From Chthoniobacter sp. (GTDB taxonomy: Bacteria > Verrucomicrobiota > Verrucomicrobiia > Chthoniobacterales > Chthoniobacteraceae), in assembly GCA_025352865.1 (NCBI GenBank), contig JANXSB010000296.1, positions 1-10,168 of the forward strand: 10,168 nt of DNA, written 5' to 3'. Numbering within the stretch: the first letter of the stretch is position 1; every line of letters starts with the position of its first letter. Position numbers and translations under genes: made by a program. Under the pieces are notes generated by a model, which was not told the origin of the DNA, made no database searches, and saw nothing but the letters and a program-made list of their open reading frames with translations. Positions 1-6,266 of the stretch are shown here, in pieces.

Positions 1-1762
1 CGGTCTGATTCAGCGTGCCCGTGGTATTCGTAGTCCCCGCGTTGCCACCATTCCAAGAGCCGACATCGAAGCTGCCGTTGTTATTGACCTTGTTAATCAC
101 ACCGGTGCCGCTCAGGTTGACCGTGCCGTTACCGCCATTCAAACCGCCGTTGCCATTGGTATTGCGGCCAATCGCCAGGTAACCGAGGAGGCTGATCGTG
201 CCGGCACTGATGTTCGCCACCCCGGTGCCGCCGTCATTGCCAACCTGAAACTCACCACTGGTCGTGATGGTGGTGTTCGGGTCGGTAACGGTCAATGTCC
301 CGTTCGCTCCCAGTCCATTGCCAATGATGGTTTCATTAACGGACTGCAAGACCACAGTGCCGGTCCCATTGATGGTCATCGTCCCCGTCGATCCAGCGCT
401 ATTGGCCACTCGGAAAACGCCCCCCGCGGTCGTCACTCCGCCGCCATTTTGGATGAGGACGGTTCCGAGAGAATTCGCTCCGTCGGCAACGATGAAGTCC
501 GAACCGGTGACCAGCGAACCTGCACCGGTAACGGTCATGGAGCCCGTGGTACCATGGCCGATGCGGATCCCACCGTTGGAGCCGGCATTGAGCACGCCGC
601 CCCCGCTGACCGTCACGGTGCCCGTCGGGCTGTTCGCCAAACTACCGTTGAAGTCCCGGCCGATGCTCACTTCGTGCCCAGAATTGTTGACGACCGCATT
701 ATTTTGAATGTTCAGCGTGCCAGTGGCCCCCGTGCCGTTCCAGCCGACGATGAGCCCTCTGCTGGTCAAAGTCGTCCCAGTGCCGGTAAAGGTGGCCGTG
801 CCCACGCTGCCATTATTTTCACCCAATGTGAACCAGCCCGCATTAGTATTAACGGTGCCGCCGGCGCTGACGTTCATTGTCCCAGTTCCCCCGCGAGTGC
901 CGACCCGGAAGAAGTCGCCGCCTCCACCCGTGAATGCCGTGATCGAGCCACCGGTCACGGTGACTGTTCCCGTCGCCGGAACTCCTCCGTTCACTCCATC
1001 TCCAATGCTGACGCGATCAAAGGTCGAAAGACTTGAAGTGGCATCAATCACCAAGGTGCCATGTCCGGCATCACCAGCATTATCACCGCCGCCAACCTTA
1101 AAGACATCCCCGTCGGATACTGAATTGTCAGCGATGTAATGCGAGTTGTTGGTGATGGTCAGAGAGCCCGTGGCTTTTTCGCCGATGTAGGTGCGTCCGC
1201 CGGTCTGGTGGAAAGTTGAGCCGTTATCGACCAGGATCGATCCGTTAGATCCCGGATCCACACCGACCCGCGTCCACCAACTGTAATTGATCACGCCGCC
1301 GTTGGTCACATTGACGTGCGCAGTCGAGCCGTTCTGCCAGCCAATCAGGAAGTCCCCGCTGTTATGGACCGCGTGATTGAAGACACCTCCGGCCCCGACG
1401 TTGAGAGTCGAGAGGGTGGGCGATCCGCCCGTGTCGCGACCCAGGGTGGTCCAGCCGTTCACGTTCATGCCGGCATGGGTGATATTGACCGTACCGATTG
1501 ATCCGCCACTGCCTTGTCCAATGCCCAGGTTGTTGTTCAACTGGGCCGACCCACCAGTCAGGTTCAAAGTTCCCTGCGTACTATCCCGACCGACAAACAC
1601 TTCGCCACTCACGACGAGCGATCCGGCGGTCTGGGTATAGAGGCCGACGTTGGCATTCGGGCCATTGCGCCCCACGTTGAACTCACCGCCGACACTCAAA
1701 GAGCCACCGTTATTTAGGACAGTGCCGCTGGCAGGGGTCGTTGGCGAGGTTTCCTGTGGGCC
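1..1762 (-). CDS. C-terminal part of giant T5SS/PEP-CTERM-type repeat protein (displaced frame, partial)
   Basis: I read this frame by hand: plus-strand triplets starting at bases 2, 5, 8 and so on contain no tta, cta or tca from about 1762 to the left edge, so the minus strand is open for roughly 585 codons. The product continues the repeats of the 1714-4740 frame without a change of style: units such as GTGTMNVSAGGTVNTNAG and LTISNxG-like strands followed by VGxxG or IGRxG turns. It has no cysteine and only three lysines. The family is known for extracellular beta-solenoid passengers in autotransporters and PEP-CTERM proteins. It lacks its own start, signal peptide or ribosome binding site, so I read it as the downstream part of the same gene, separated by an apparent frameshift near 1741-1765. 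The real C-terminus, which would show an autotransporter barrel or a PEP-CTERM anchor, lies left of base 1. A gene caller might start it at a TTG or GTG near 1690; I would not trust that start. Confidence 0.8.
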
Positions 1763-4740
1763 AGGTTCATCGTCCCGGCGACAGTGATGGCCGTGCCTAC
1801 ACCCATGACGATAGTGCCGTGGCTTTGGCGGCCCACATACAATTCGTTCCCGCCCGCCCCGCCCACGGTAAAGGTGCCCCCGCCGCCGGCGACGCCGAGG
1901 TTGTAGGTCGAATTGCCACCGCGCTCGCGGCCGATTGCGCTCCAGCCTTGGGCGCTGATCGAGCCGCCTTCCTGGTTCAAAGTCGATGTGCCGGCGTCGC
2001 CCAGGAATAAATGCCCGCGACCGTTGCCGGTCCCGTCATCCATGATATTGATGTGGCTGTTGTTCGCCATGTTGATCGTCGCGGTGGAAGCCGTGTTGTT
2101 CCAACCCGTGAACAGAGCCCACGCCGTGACGTTAAGAGTGCCGTTGTTCAGATTGACAGTGCCATTGGCGGCGTTACTCTCCGCGACGCCAAAATTCCCG
2201 TCGGCCTGGCTGCCATTCTCGCGGTGGCTCGCAAAATTCACCACACCGCCGTTGGTAATATTCAGCGTGCCGGTGCTGTTGTTATCGGCGACCCGGAACT
2301 CACGAGCAAATGTATTAAAGGTGGAACCCGCACCGTCCACGGTCACCGTGCCGGTGGACCCACCGTTGCGACCGATGTGGACTTCGCCACCACCCCGAAC
2401 GGTCACTCCGCCGCCGAGGAACATGGACTGGTTAAACGTGCCGCCGTTGGTGACCGAGAGCGTGCCGACGCCGTCTTCACCGACGTTGAGCTGGGCATTG
2501 TTGTCTCCGCCGTGGCCGTCCTCGCGACCGTTGATCATGTTGATGGTGGAACCGGCACCATCGACCGTGATGTGTCCAGTGGAGCCGTTGCCTCGCGCCA
2601 CGTTGAACCACCAGTTATGGTTGACCTTGCCGCCATTGCTGACGTTCAGGTTGCCCGTTCCACCGTTGTAACCGATCTGGGTGTCTTTGGTTAAGCCTGA
2701 GACTCCGACGGTGCCGATATTCCAAACTGCCGCGGGGCCGCTGATATTGACCGTTCCCGTACCGCCGTTGCGACCGACCTCGGTCCATTCGTTGGTCTGC
2801 AGAGTGCCGTTGTTGACATTGACCGTACCCACGCCGCCGCCGCCATTGCCGACATAAAACTCGCGACTGGTAAGATTCAAGCCGGCGGCGTTCATGTTCA
2901 GGGCACCGGTAGAGCCCCCATTCGCCGCCACATTCAGTTGATTGACGCCCGTGATACTGCCGCCGGTAATGTTGAGAGTGCCCTGGCCGCTGTTCCCCAC
3001 GACCAGGTTCTGCCCAGTCAAAGTCGCGGTGCCTGCCGAAATATTCCAAATGCCCACGCCGCTGGCATCCCGGCCAATAGTGGTCTGGTTGACGGTATTG
3101 ATGAGCGCTCCACCGCTCTGATTCATCGTGCCCGTGCCGAAGGGGTTACCATTGCCGCCAAAGACGCCGATGTCAAAGGTCCGGTTGCCTCCGGCCATCT
3201 GGACTGTTCCGCCGCTGAGGTTGAGAATTCCGGTTCCGCCATTACGCCCGATAGCCCCCCATTGGTTGATCGTCATGGTGCCGCCGCTCATATTCATCGT
3301 GCCGGTTCCGGCGTCATTTCCGACCTGAAGCTCGCCGCCGGAAGTCCATGCAGTCGTGCCAGAAATGTTGAGCGTGCCCGTCGCGCCGGTTCCCTCACCC
3401 ACCCTGGTCTCATTGACGGAGGAAACGGTGCCGGCGCTGATATTGAAGACACCGGTGCCCGCAGATTGCCCGCCGCCGACCACCACTTGGCCGGTCGAGG
3501 CGATGGCGCCGCCCGTCATATTGACCGTGCCGAGGCTGCCGTTGCGGAGGCCGAGGCTGTAGCCAGCCGTGGCGATGTTCGCGGTGCCGCTGATGTTCAT
3601 CGTACCGACGCCATCGGAGCCAACCTCAAAGCCCGCGCTGCTGGTGATGTTGCCCGCGCTGATATCCCAAATGGCCGTCGCGGTATTGGAGCCGAGGCCC
3701 ATCGAAACCCAACTGCCATAAGAGACCGTGCCGCCCGTTTGATGCACATGCCCAAGGCTGCCCGCCCCGTTGCCAACCTCGAGATTGCTGTTGTTCGCCG
3801 ACCCGACGGACAAGGTGCCGCCGCTGATATACAAATCGCCGTTGCCGCCGTTGCCGATGATCACGCTGGCGTTGTTGCCCGTGGTCGTGACGTTGCTGCT
3901 CATCGTCAGCGTGCCTGTGCCGCCGTTGCGCCCCACGCTGATCTGGTGCGTGTTCACCGTGCTACCGCTGATCGTCACGGTACCCACCGAGCCGGCGTCC
4001 ACACCGATGTTGAGTTCGCCGGTGGTCGTCAGCGATCCGGCGGTCTGCGTGAAAGTGCCCGACCCACCGCCGCCGCCGACGCGAACCTCTCCCGTGGCAA
4101 AGCCGCCGGTTCCGATCGTCCCTGCATTGGTCACCGTGCCCACACTACCCGATCCCTGGCCGACATAAATTGCATTGGTCCCAAAGTCGATGACCCCAGT
4201 GCTGTCGATGGTCAGCGTCCCGTTCCCGCCGCCGAAGCCGTTGTTCGCGCCGATCGCCATGAGAACGCCGTTCGTCCGCAGATCCACGGTGGAGGTGCCG
4301 CTGCCATTGCCCACATTGAGAACGCCGGTGCTGCCGTCCAGACCCACCCCGAGCCCGCCGGCCGTCGCGCCTGTGCCCATGGTCAGCGTGCCGCCGCTGA
4401 TAACATTCAGCACGCCATTGCCATTCACTCCGCCGCCGATCTGCGAACCCACCGCCAGACCCACCGCCAAGCCGGTGTTCATAGCGCCGCCGATCTGAAT
4501 CGTGAGCGTGCCGGTGCCGGTGCCAGCTCCGCCACTCCCCTCGCCGACACGGATTGCCTGGGTATTCACCAACTGCGTGAGAACGCTGCCCGCACCATCG
4601 ATGGTAAGCGAGCCGCCATTTGCGATCCCGAGACCGCCACCAGCCAATGTCGTGCCGCTGTCGTAATCAATAGTGAAGCCCGAGATGACTGGCGCGTCAC
4701 CCGCGGTGTAGGTGTCAGGAATCCCCAGCCCGCCCGCCAC
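1714..4740 (-). CDS. Giant beta-solenoid surface/secreted protein with T5SS/PEP-CTERM-associated repeats (main frame)
   Basis: The frame encodes 1008 residues if started at GTG 4740. That GTG is the only standard start in the open frame, but it sits mid-protein: the same frame upstream reads GNWSNPFSWD, typical of the N-terminus of this family, and before it a hydrophobic signal peptide. The true start is probably ATG 4859-4857, one base out of frame. The product is Gly/Thr/Ser/Asn-rich, without cysteine, and built almost wholly of repeats of about 24 residues (pattern GTGTLNxSGGTxxxxxxxxVGxxG). The longer form with a DGAGS turn occurs three times, first at residues 48-52. This matches the T5SS/PEP-CTERM-associated repeat and the related autotransporter beta-strand repeat, which fold as a right-handed beta-helix outside the cell; adhesion or a structural coat is a reasonable guess, not shown. 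The last 14 residues (HRKPRQRPLPAALS) are basic and unlike the rest, marking read-through after a frameshift. It has its own candidate promoter. Confidence 0.85.
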   Translation of the reverse strand: MAGGLGIPDTYTAGDAPVISGFTIDYDSGTTLAGGGLGIANGGSLTIDGAGSVLTQLVNTQAIRVGEGSGGAGTGTGTLTIQIGGAMNTGLAVGLAVGSQIGGGVNGNGVLNVISGGTLTMGTGATAGGLGVGLDGSTGVLNVGNGSGTSTVDLRTNGVLMAIGANNGFGGGNGTLTIDSTGVIDFGTNAIYVGQGSGSVGTVTNAGTIGTGGFATGEVRVGGGGGSGTFTQTAGSLTTTGELNIGVDAGSVGTVTISGSTVNTHQISVGRNGGTGTLTMSSNVTTTGNNASVIIGNGGNGDLYISGGTLSVGSANNSNLEVGNGAGSLGHVHQTGGTVSYGSWVSMGLGSNTATAIWDISAGNITSSAGFEVGSDGVGTMNISGTANIATAGYSLGLRNGSLGTVNMTGGAIASTGQVVVGGGQSAGTGVFNISAGTVSSVNETRVGEGTGATGTLNISGTTAWTSGGELQVGNDAGTGTMNMSGGTMTINQWGAIGRNGGTGILNLSGGTVQMAGGNRTFDIGVFGGNGNPFGTGTMNQSGGALINTVNQTTIGRDASGVGIWNISAGTATLTGQNLVVGNSGQGTLNITGGSITGVNQLNVAANGGSTGALNMNAAGLNLTSREFYVGNGGGGVGTVNVNNGTLQTNEWTEVGRNGGTGTVNISGPAAVWNIGTVGVSGLTKDTQIGYNGGTGNLNVSNGGKVNHNWWFNVARGNGSTGHITVDGAGSTINMINGREDGHGGDNNAQLNVGEDGVGTLSVTNGGTFNQSMFLGGGVTVRGGGEVHIGRNGGSTGTVTVDGAGSTFNTFAREFRVADNNSTGTLNITNGGVVNFASHRENGSQADGNFGVAESNAANGTVNLNNGTLNVTAWALFTGWNNTASTATINMANNSHINIMDDGTGNGRGHLFLGDAGTSTLNQEGGSISAQGWSAIGRERGGNSTYNLGVAGGGGTFTVGGAGGNELYVGRQSHGTIVMGVGTAITVAGTMNLAHRKPRQRPLPAALS
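1741..1765 (-). other. Apparent frameshift site 2 (repeat frame jumps by one base)
   Basis: The main frame reads GTMNLA and then loses repeat character (HRKPRQRPLPAALS, stop TAA 1716-1714). The frame one base back reads QETSPTTPASG and then VLNNGGSLSVGGEFNVGR, normal repeat text. The join fits best within GCCCACAGG (1761-1753): removing CA, or adding one base, restores the repeat frame. Both frames are open around the junction, so the exact base cannot be fixed from this sequence alone. Confidence 0.75.
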
Positions 4741-4794
4741 GTCCCAAGAAAAAGGATTGCTCCAGTTGCCGCTGGCTACCGCACTGAATCCGAC

Positions 4795-4859
4795 GGCGCG
4801 AACGGTTTGCGCGAAGGAAACGGCGAGAATCGGGAGGAGAATTTTAGTTGTGAGTTCAT
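4795..4859 (-). other. Signal-peptide coding segment with probable true start ATG (4859-4857), out of frame by one base
   Basis: ATG AAC TCA CAA CTA AAA at 4859-4842 gives M-N-S-Q-L-K, a typical signal-peptide n-region. The following bases, in the frame of the main protein, give ILLPILAVSFAQTVRA and then VGFSAV: a hydrophobic core and a V-R-A cleavage site. The two halves join only if one base is added in the AAAA run at 4845-4842. As written, the ATG frame stops at TAG 4778-4776 after 27 codons. In the protein frame no ATG, GTG or TTG lies between the upstream TAG (4896-4894) and GTG 4740. There is no Shine-Dalgarno sequence before the ATG. The signal peptide agrees with export of the repeat protein. 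I am fairly sure of the reconstruction, but not whether the missing base is biological or technical. Confidence 0.7.
4842..4845 (-). other. Apparent frameshift site 1 (AAAA run in signal peptide)
   Basis: The minus strand reads CTA AAA TTC in the ATG frame and AAA ATT CTC in the protein frame. Inserting a single A restores one continuous open frame from ATG 4859 to 1714. Four A residues are a weak homopolymer, but it is the only obvious slip point between the start and the hydrophobic core. Confidence 0.65.
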
Positions 4860-5201
4860 AATGGGTAGGCGTTTGGGGCGGTGAACGGGTAAACTAAGGA
4901 TGAATTATGGGGTCGATTTGACGAATGGCAAATAAAATATTTTGAAATGACGAAATAAGTTTTCGGACGTACTTGCAGACATCACCCCGCCCGCACTTGC
5001 GACCTCGCCGATCCCCTTTCCCGCCTCCCAGACTGAATCTGCGAAGGGCGACAAAATACCGATCATCTGACTTTGGAGCGGTTGCCGAAAGTCGGTTCCC
5101 AACCCCGTCTCCTCCCGTCGAGCCCTTCCTTCTGACCGCTGGGACGGGGATGATTGAAATTTGACGGAATTATCCGGGAACGAGGATTCTGAACCGGAAT
5201 T
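4860..5201. other. Intergenic region between the Sel1 gene and the giant repeat gene
   Basis: The region is 342 bases long. It holds the candidate promoter near its left end and an AT-rich patch around 4920-4965. I looked for a terminator of the Sel1 gene and found only weak inverted repeats without a T tract: TTGAAATT/AATTTCAA at 5154-5161 and 5198-5205, which overlaps the stop codon, and CCCCGTC/GACGGGG at 5103-5109 and 5143-5149. A 65-codon minus-strand frame (4905-5102, TTG start) lies here but is not called as a gene. No RNA gene is apparent. Confidence 0.6.
4904..4931 (-). promoter_or_regulatory. Candidate sigma70-type promoter for the giant repeat gene
   Basis: On the minus strand TTGCCA (4931-4926) is separated by 16 bases from CATAAT (4909-4904); each box matches the consensus at five of six positions. 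It lies inside the only AT-rich patch of the window. Initiation would fall near 4897, leaving a leader of about 38 bases before ATG 4859. This supports independent transcription of the large gene rather than read-through from the Sel1 gene. It is a pattern match only. Confidence 0.45.
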
Positions 5202-6266
5202 TCAAGGCACCGTTCCCGTCTTGAGAAGCTTGGCCGCCGCTTCCAGTTGCGCCGGGGTGAGTTTCGCCTTGATCGCTTCGGCCCGTTTCGCCGCCTCCTC
5301 GTTTTTTTGCGCGGCGGCCCGCGTGTAGAGGACGTAGGCATGGGCGAGATTGACCTCGGTGCCCTTGCCCTTTTCGATCATCTCCCCGAGGAGAAACTCC
5401 GCGGGGGCGAAGTTCTGCCGGGCGGCGGCGCTGTAGTTGCGGCCCGCCTGGTCGAAATCCTGGCGCACGCCGTTGCCGTTTTCGTAGCAGTTGCCGAGAT
5501 TGACGAGCGCGGCGGGCTGGCCGTGCTGCGCGCCGAGGGTGAACCAGCCGATGGCGGCGACGTTGTCCTGACGGACGCCGGCACCCTTCTGGTAGCGGAC
5601 GCCCATCTCATTCATGGCCACGATGGAGCCGGCCTTCGCGGCGCGGAAGCAGAAATCGAACGCCTTTGGCGGGCTGGCTTCGAGGCCGCCGATGCCGAAG
5701 TCGTAAAAGCGGGACATGGCGAGCAGGGCGTCGGGCTGATCCTGCGCGGCGGCCTTTTCATACCACTCGCGGGCCTCGGCGACCTGCGCCTTGTCCTCCG
5801 TGCGATTGGCGGCGGTCTCGACCACGGTGCCAAGCTGGGCCTGGGCGGGCGCGTAGCCGGCCTCGGCGGAGGTACGGAGAAGGAAGTTCGCCTTCTCCTC
5901 GTCCTTGGGCAGCCCTTCGGCCCCGATGAAAAGCAGCCGCGCGAGATTGAACTGCCCGGCTTTGTTGCCGGCGTCCGCGGCCTTTTGAAACCACTTCATC
6001 GCTTCCAGCGGCGCGACCTTGACCCCGCGGCCCGCCATCTGGAGTTCACCGACCGCGTTCGCGGCTTCGGCGTTTCCTTTCTCGGCCTCGGGCCGAAGCA
6101 GTTTGAGCGCGCCTTCGACATCGCCTTTGGCGAGCGCATCCTTCGCTTTTTGCAGCGGCGATGAAGCCGGAGCCGGGGTGGCCGCCGCGGGTGGAGCGGC
6201 CAACGTGATCGCTTGGAAAAAAAGCGCCCCGCAACCGGCGAGGACGGCGAGCCATGGGCGGATCAT
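5202..6266 (-). CDS. Exported Sel1-like (TPR-type) repeat protein
   Basis: The 354-residue product starts with a short basic end and a hydrophobic stretch (residues 4-23, WLAVLAGCGALFFQAITLA), followed by an Ala/Pro-rich linker to about residue 36. This is a signal peptide or an N-terminal anchor. LAGC at 9-12 resembles a lipobox, but the stretch before the cysteine is unusually short and the hydrophobic segment runs on, so a lipoprotein is less likely. From about residue 40 to 320 there are six or seven Sel1 repeats of 35-37 residues, seen in A-x-x-x-L-G, G-x-G-V and A-x-x-W-F/Y-x-x-A-A-x-x-G/Q motifs (for example GVRQDNVAAIGWFTLGAQHG). The helical C-terminus has LTPAQLEAAAKLL. Sel1 repeats form an alpha-solenoid that binds partner proteins; no catalytic residues are visible. 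The start overlaps the stop of the upstream gene (ATGA), which fixes the start and implies translational coupling. Its specific partner is unknown; the FG-GAP protein encoded just upstream is a candidate by context. Confidence 0.92.
   Translation of the reverse strand: MIRPWLAVLAGCGALFFQAITLAAPPAAATPAPASSPLQKAKDALAKGDVEGALKLLRPEAEKGNAEAANAVGELQMAGRGVKVAPLEAMKWFQKAADAGNKAGQFNLARLLFIGAEGLPKDEEKANFLLRTSAEAGYAPAQAQLGTVVETAANRTEDKAQVAEAREWYEKAAAQDQPDALLAMSRFYDFGIGGLEASPPKAFDFCFRAAKAGSIVAMNEMGVRYQKGAGVRQDNVAAIGWFTLGAQHGQPAALVNLGNCYENGNGVRQDFDQAGRNYSAAARQNFAPAEFLLGEMIEKGKGTEVNLAHAYVLYTRAAAQKNEEAAKRAEAIKAKLTPAQLEAAAKLLKTGTVP
6263..6266 (-). promoter_or_regulatory. ATGA stop/start overlap coupling the two operon genes
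   Basis: The last sense codon CGA is followed by ATGA in combined reading: TGA (6265-6263) ends the FG-GAP gene and ATG (6266-6264) starts the Sel1 gene. There is no clear Shine-Dalgarno sequence before this ATG, so re-initiation by the terminating ribosome is the likely mode of translation. The two products are therefore expected in related amounts. Confidence 0.85.

Larger units (their letters stand above)
1..4640 (-). repeat. Degenerate tandem coding repeats, about 24 codons per unit
   Basis: The whole stretch encodes strand-turn units with period near 24 residues (about 72 bases), some longer (30-33 residues). Recurrent phrases on the minus strand encode GGTGT, NISGGT or NVNNGT, then VGNGG, IGRNG or VGEDG about 15 residues later. 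I estimate some 60 units, not counted exactly. The copies are diverged at DNA level rather than identical, so the array looks old and maintained by selection, not freshly expanded. Such arrays are prone to misassembly and recombination. Confidence 0.75.

Noticed and set aside
264..1139. Overlapping plus-strand frames rich in Pro, Val and Thr.
   Set aside because: They are reverse-strand shadows of the Gly/Asn/Thr repeats, and the minus strand is open throughout and continues the repeat family.
4842..4847. Programmed -1 ribosomal frameshifting at CTAAAATTC.
   Set aside because: A single tRNA could slip on AAAA, but there is no X XXY YYZ heptamer and no obvious stimulatory stem-loop. Placing such a site inside a signal peptide would be very unusual.
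2938..4884. A 648-codon plus-strand open frame opposite the giant repeat gene.
   Set aside because: It is in the same codon register as the minus-strand gene and is explained by codon avoidance there. The translated product has no recognisable family, and it only mirrors the repeats.
5103..5205. Intrinsic terminator for the FG-GAP/Sel1 operon.
   Set aside because: The inverted repeats present have loops of more than 30 bases or only 4-base stems, and none is followed by a T tract.
5230..5269. Lipoprotein signal in the Sel1 protein; the LAGC motif is near the N-terminus (its coding position is actually about 6231-6242).
   Set aside because: The cysteine would be residue 12, leaving too short a signal peptide, and the hydrophobic segment continues for another 11 residues beyond it.
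5247..6164. A 305-codon plus-strand frame opposite the Sel1 gene.
   Set aside because: It is antisense to a well-supported Sel1-repeat protein and has Arg/Gly/Leu-rich shadow composition without a domain.
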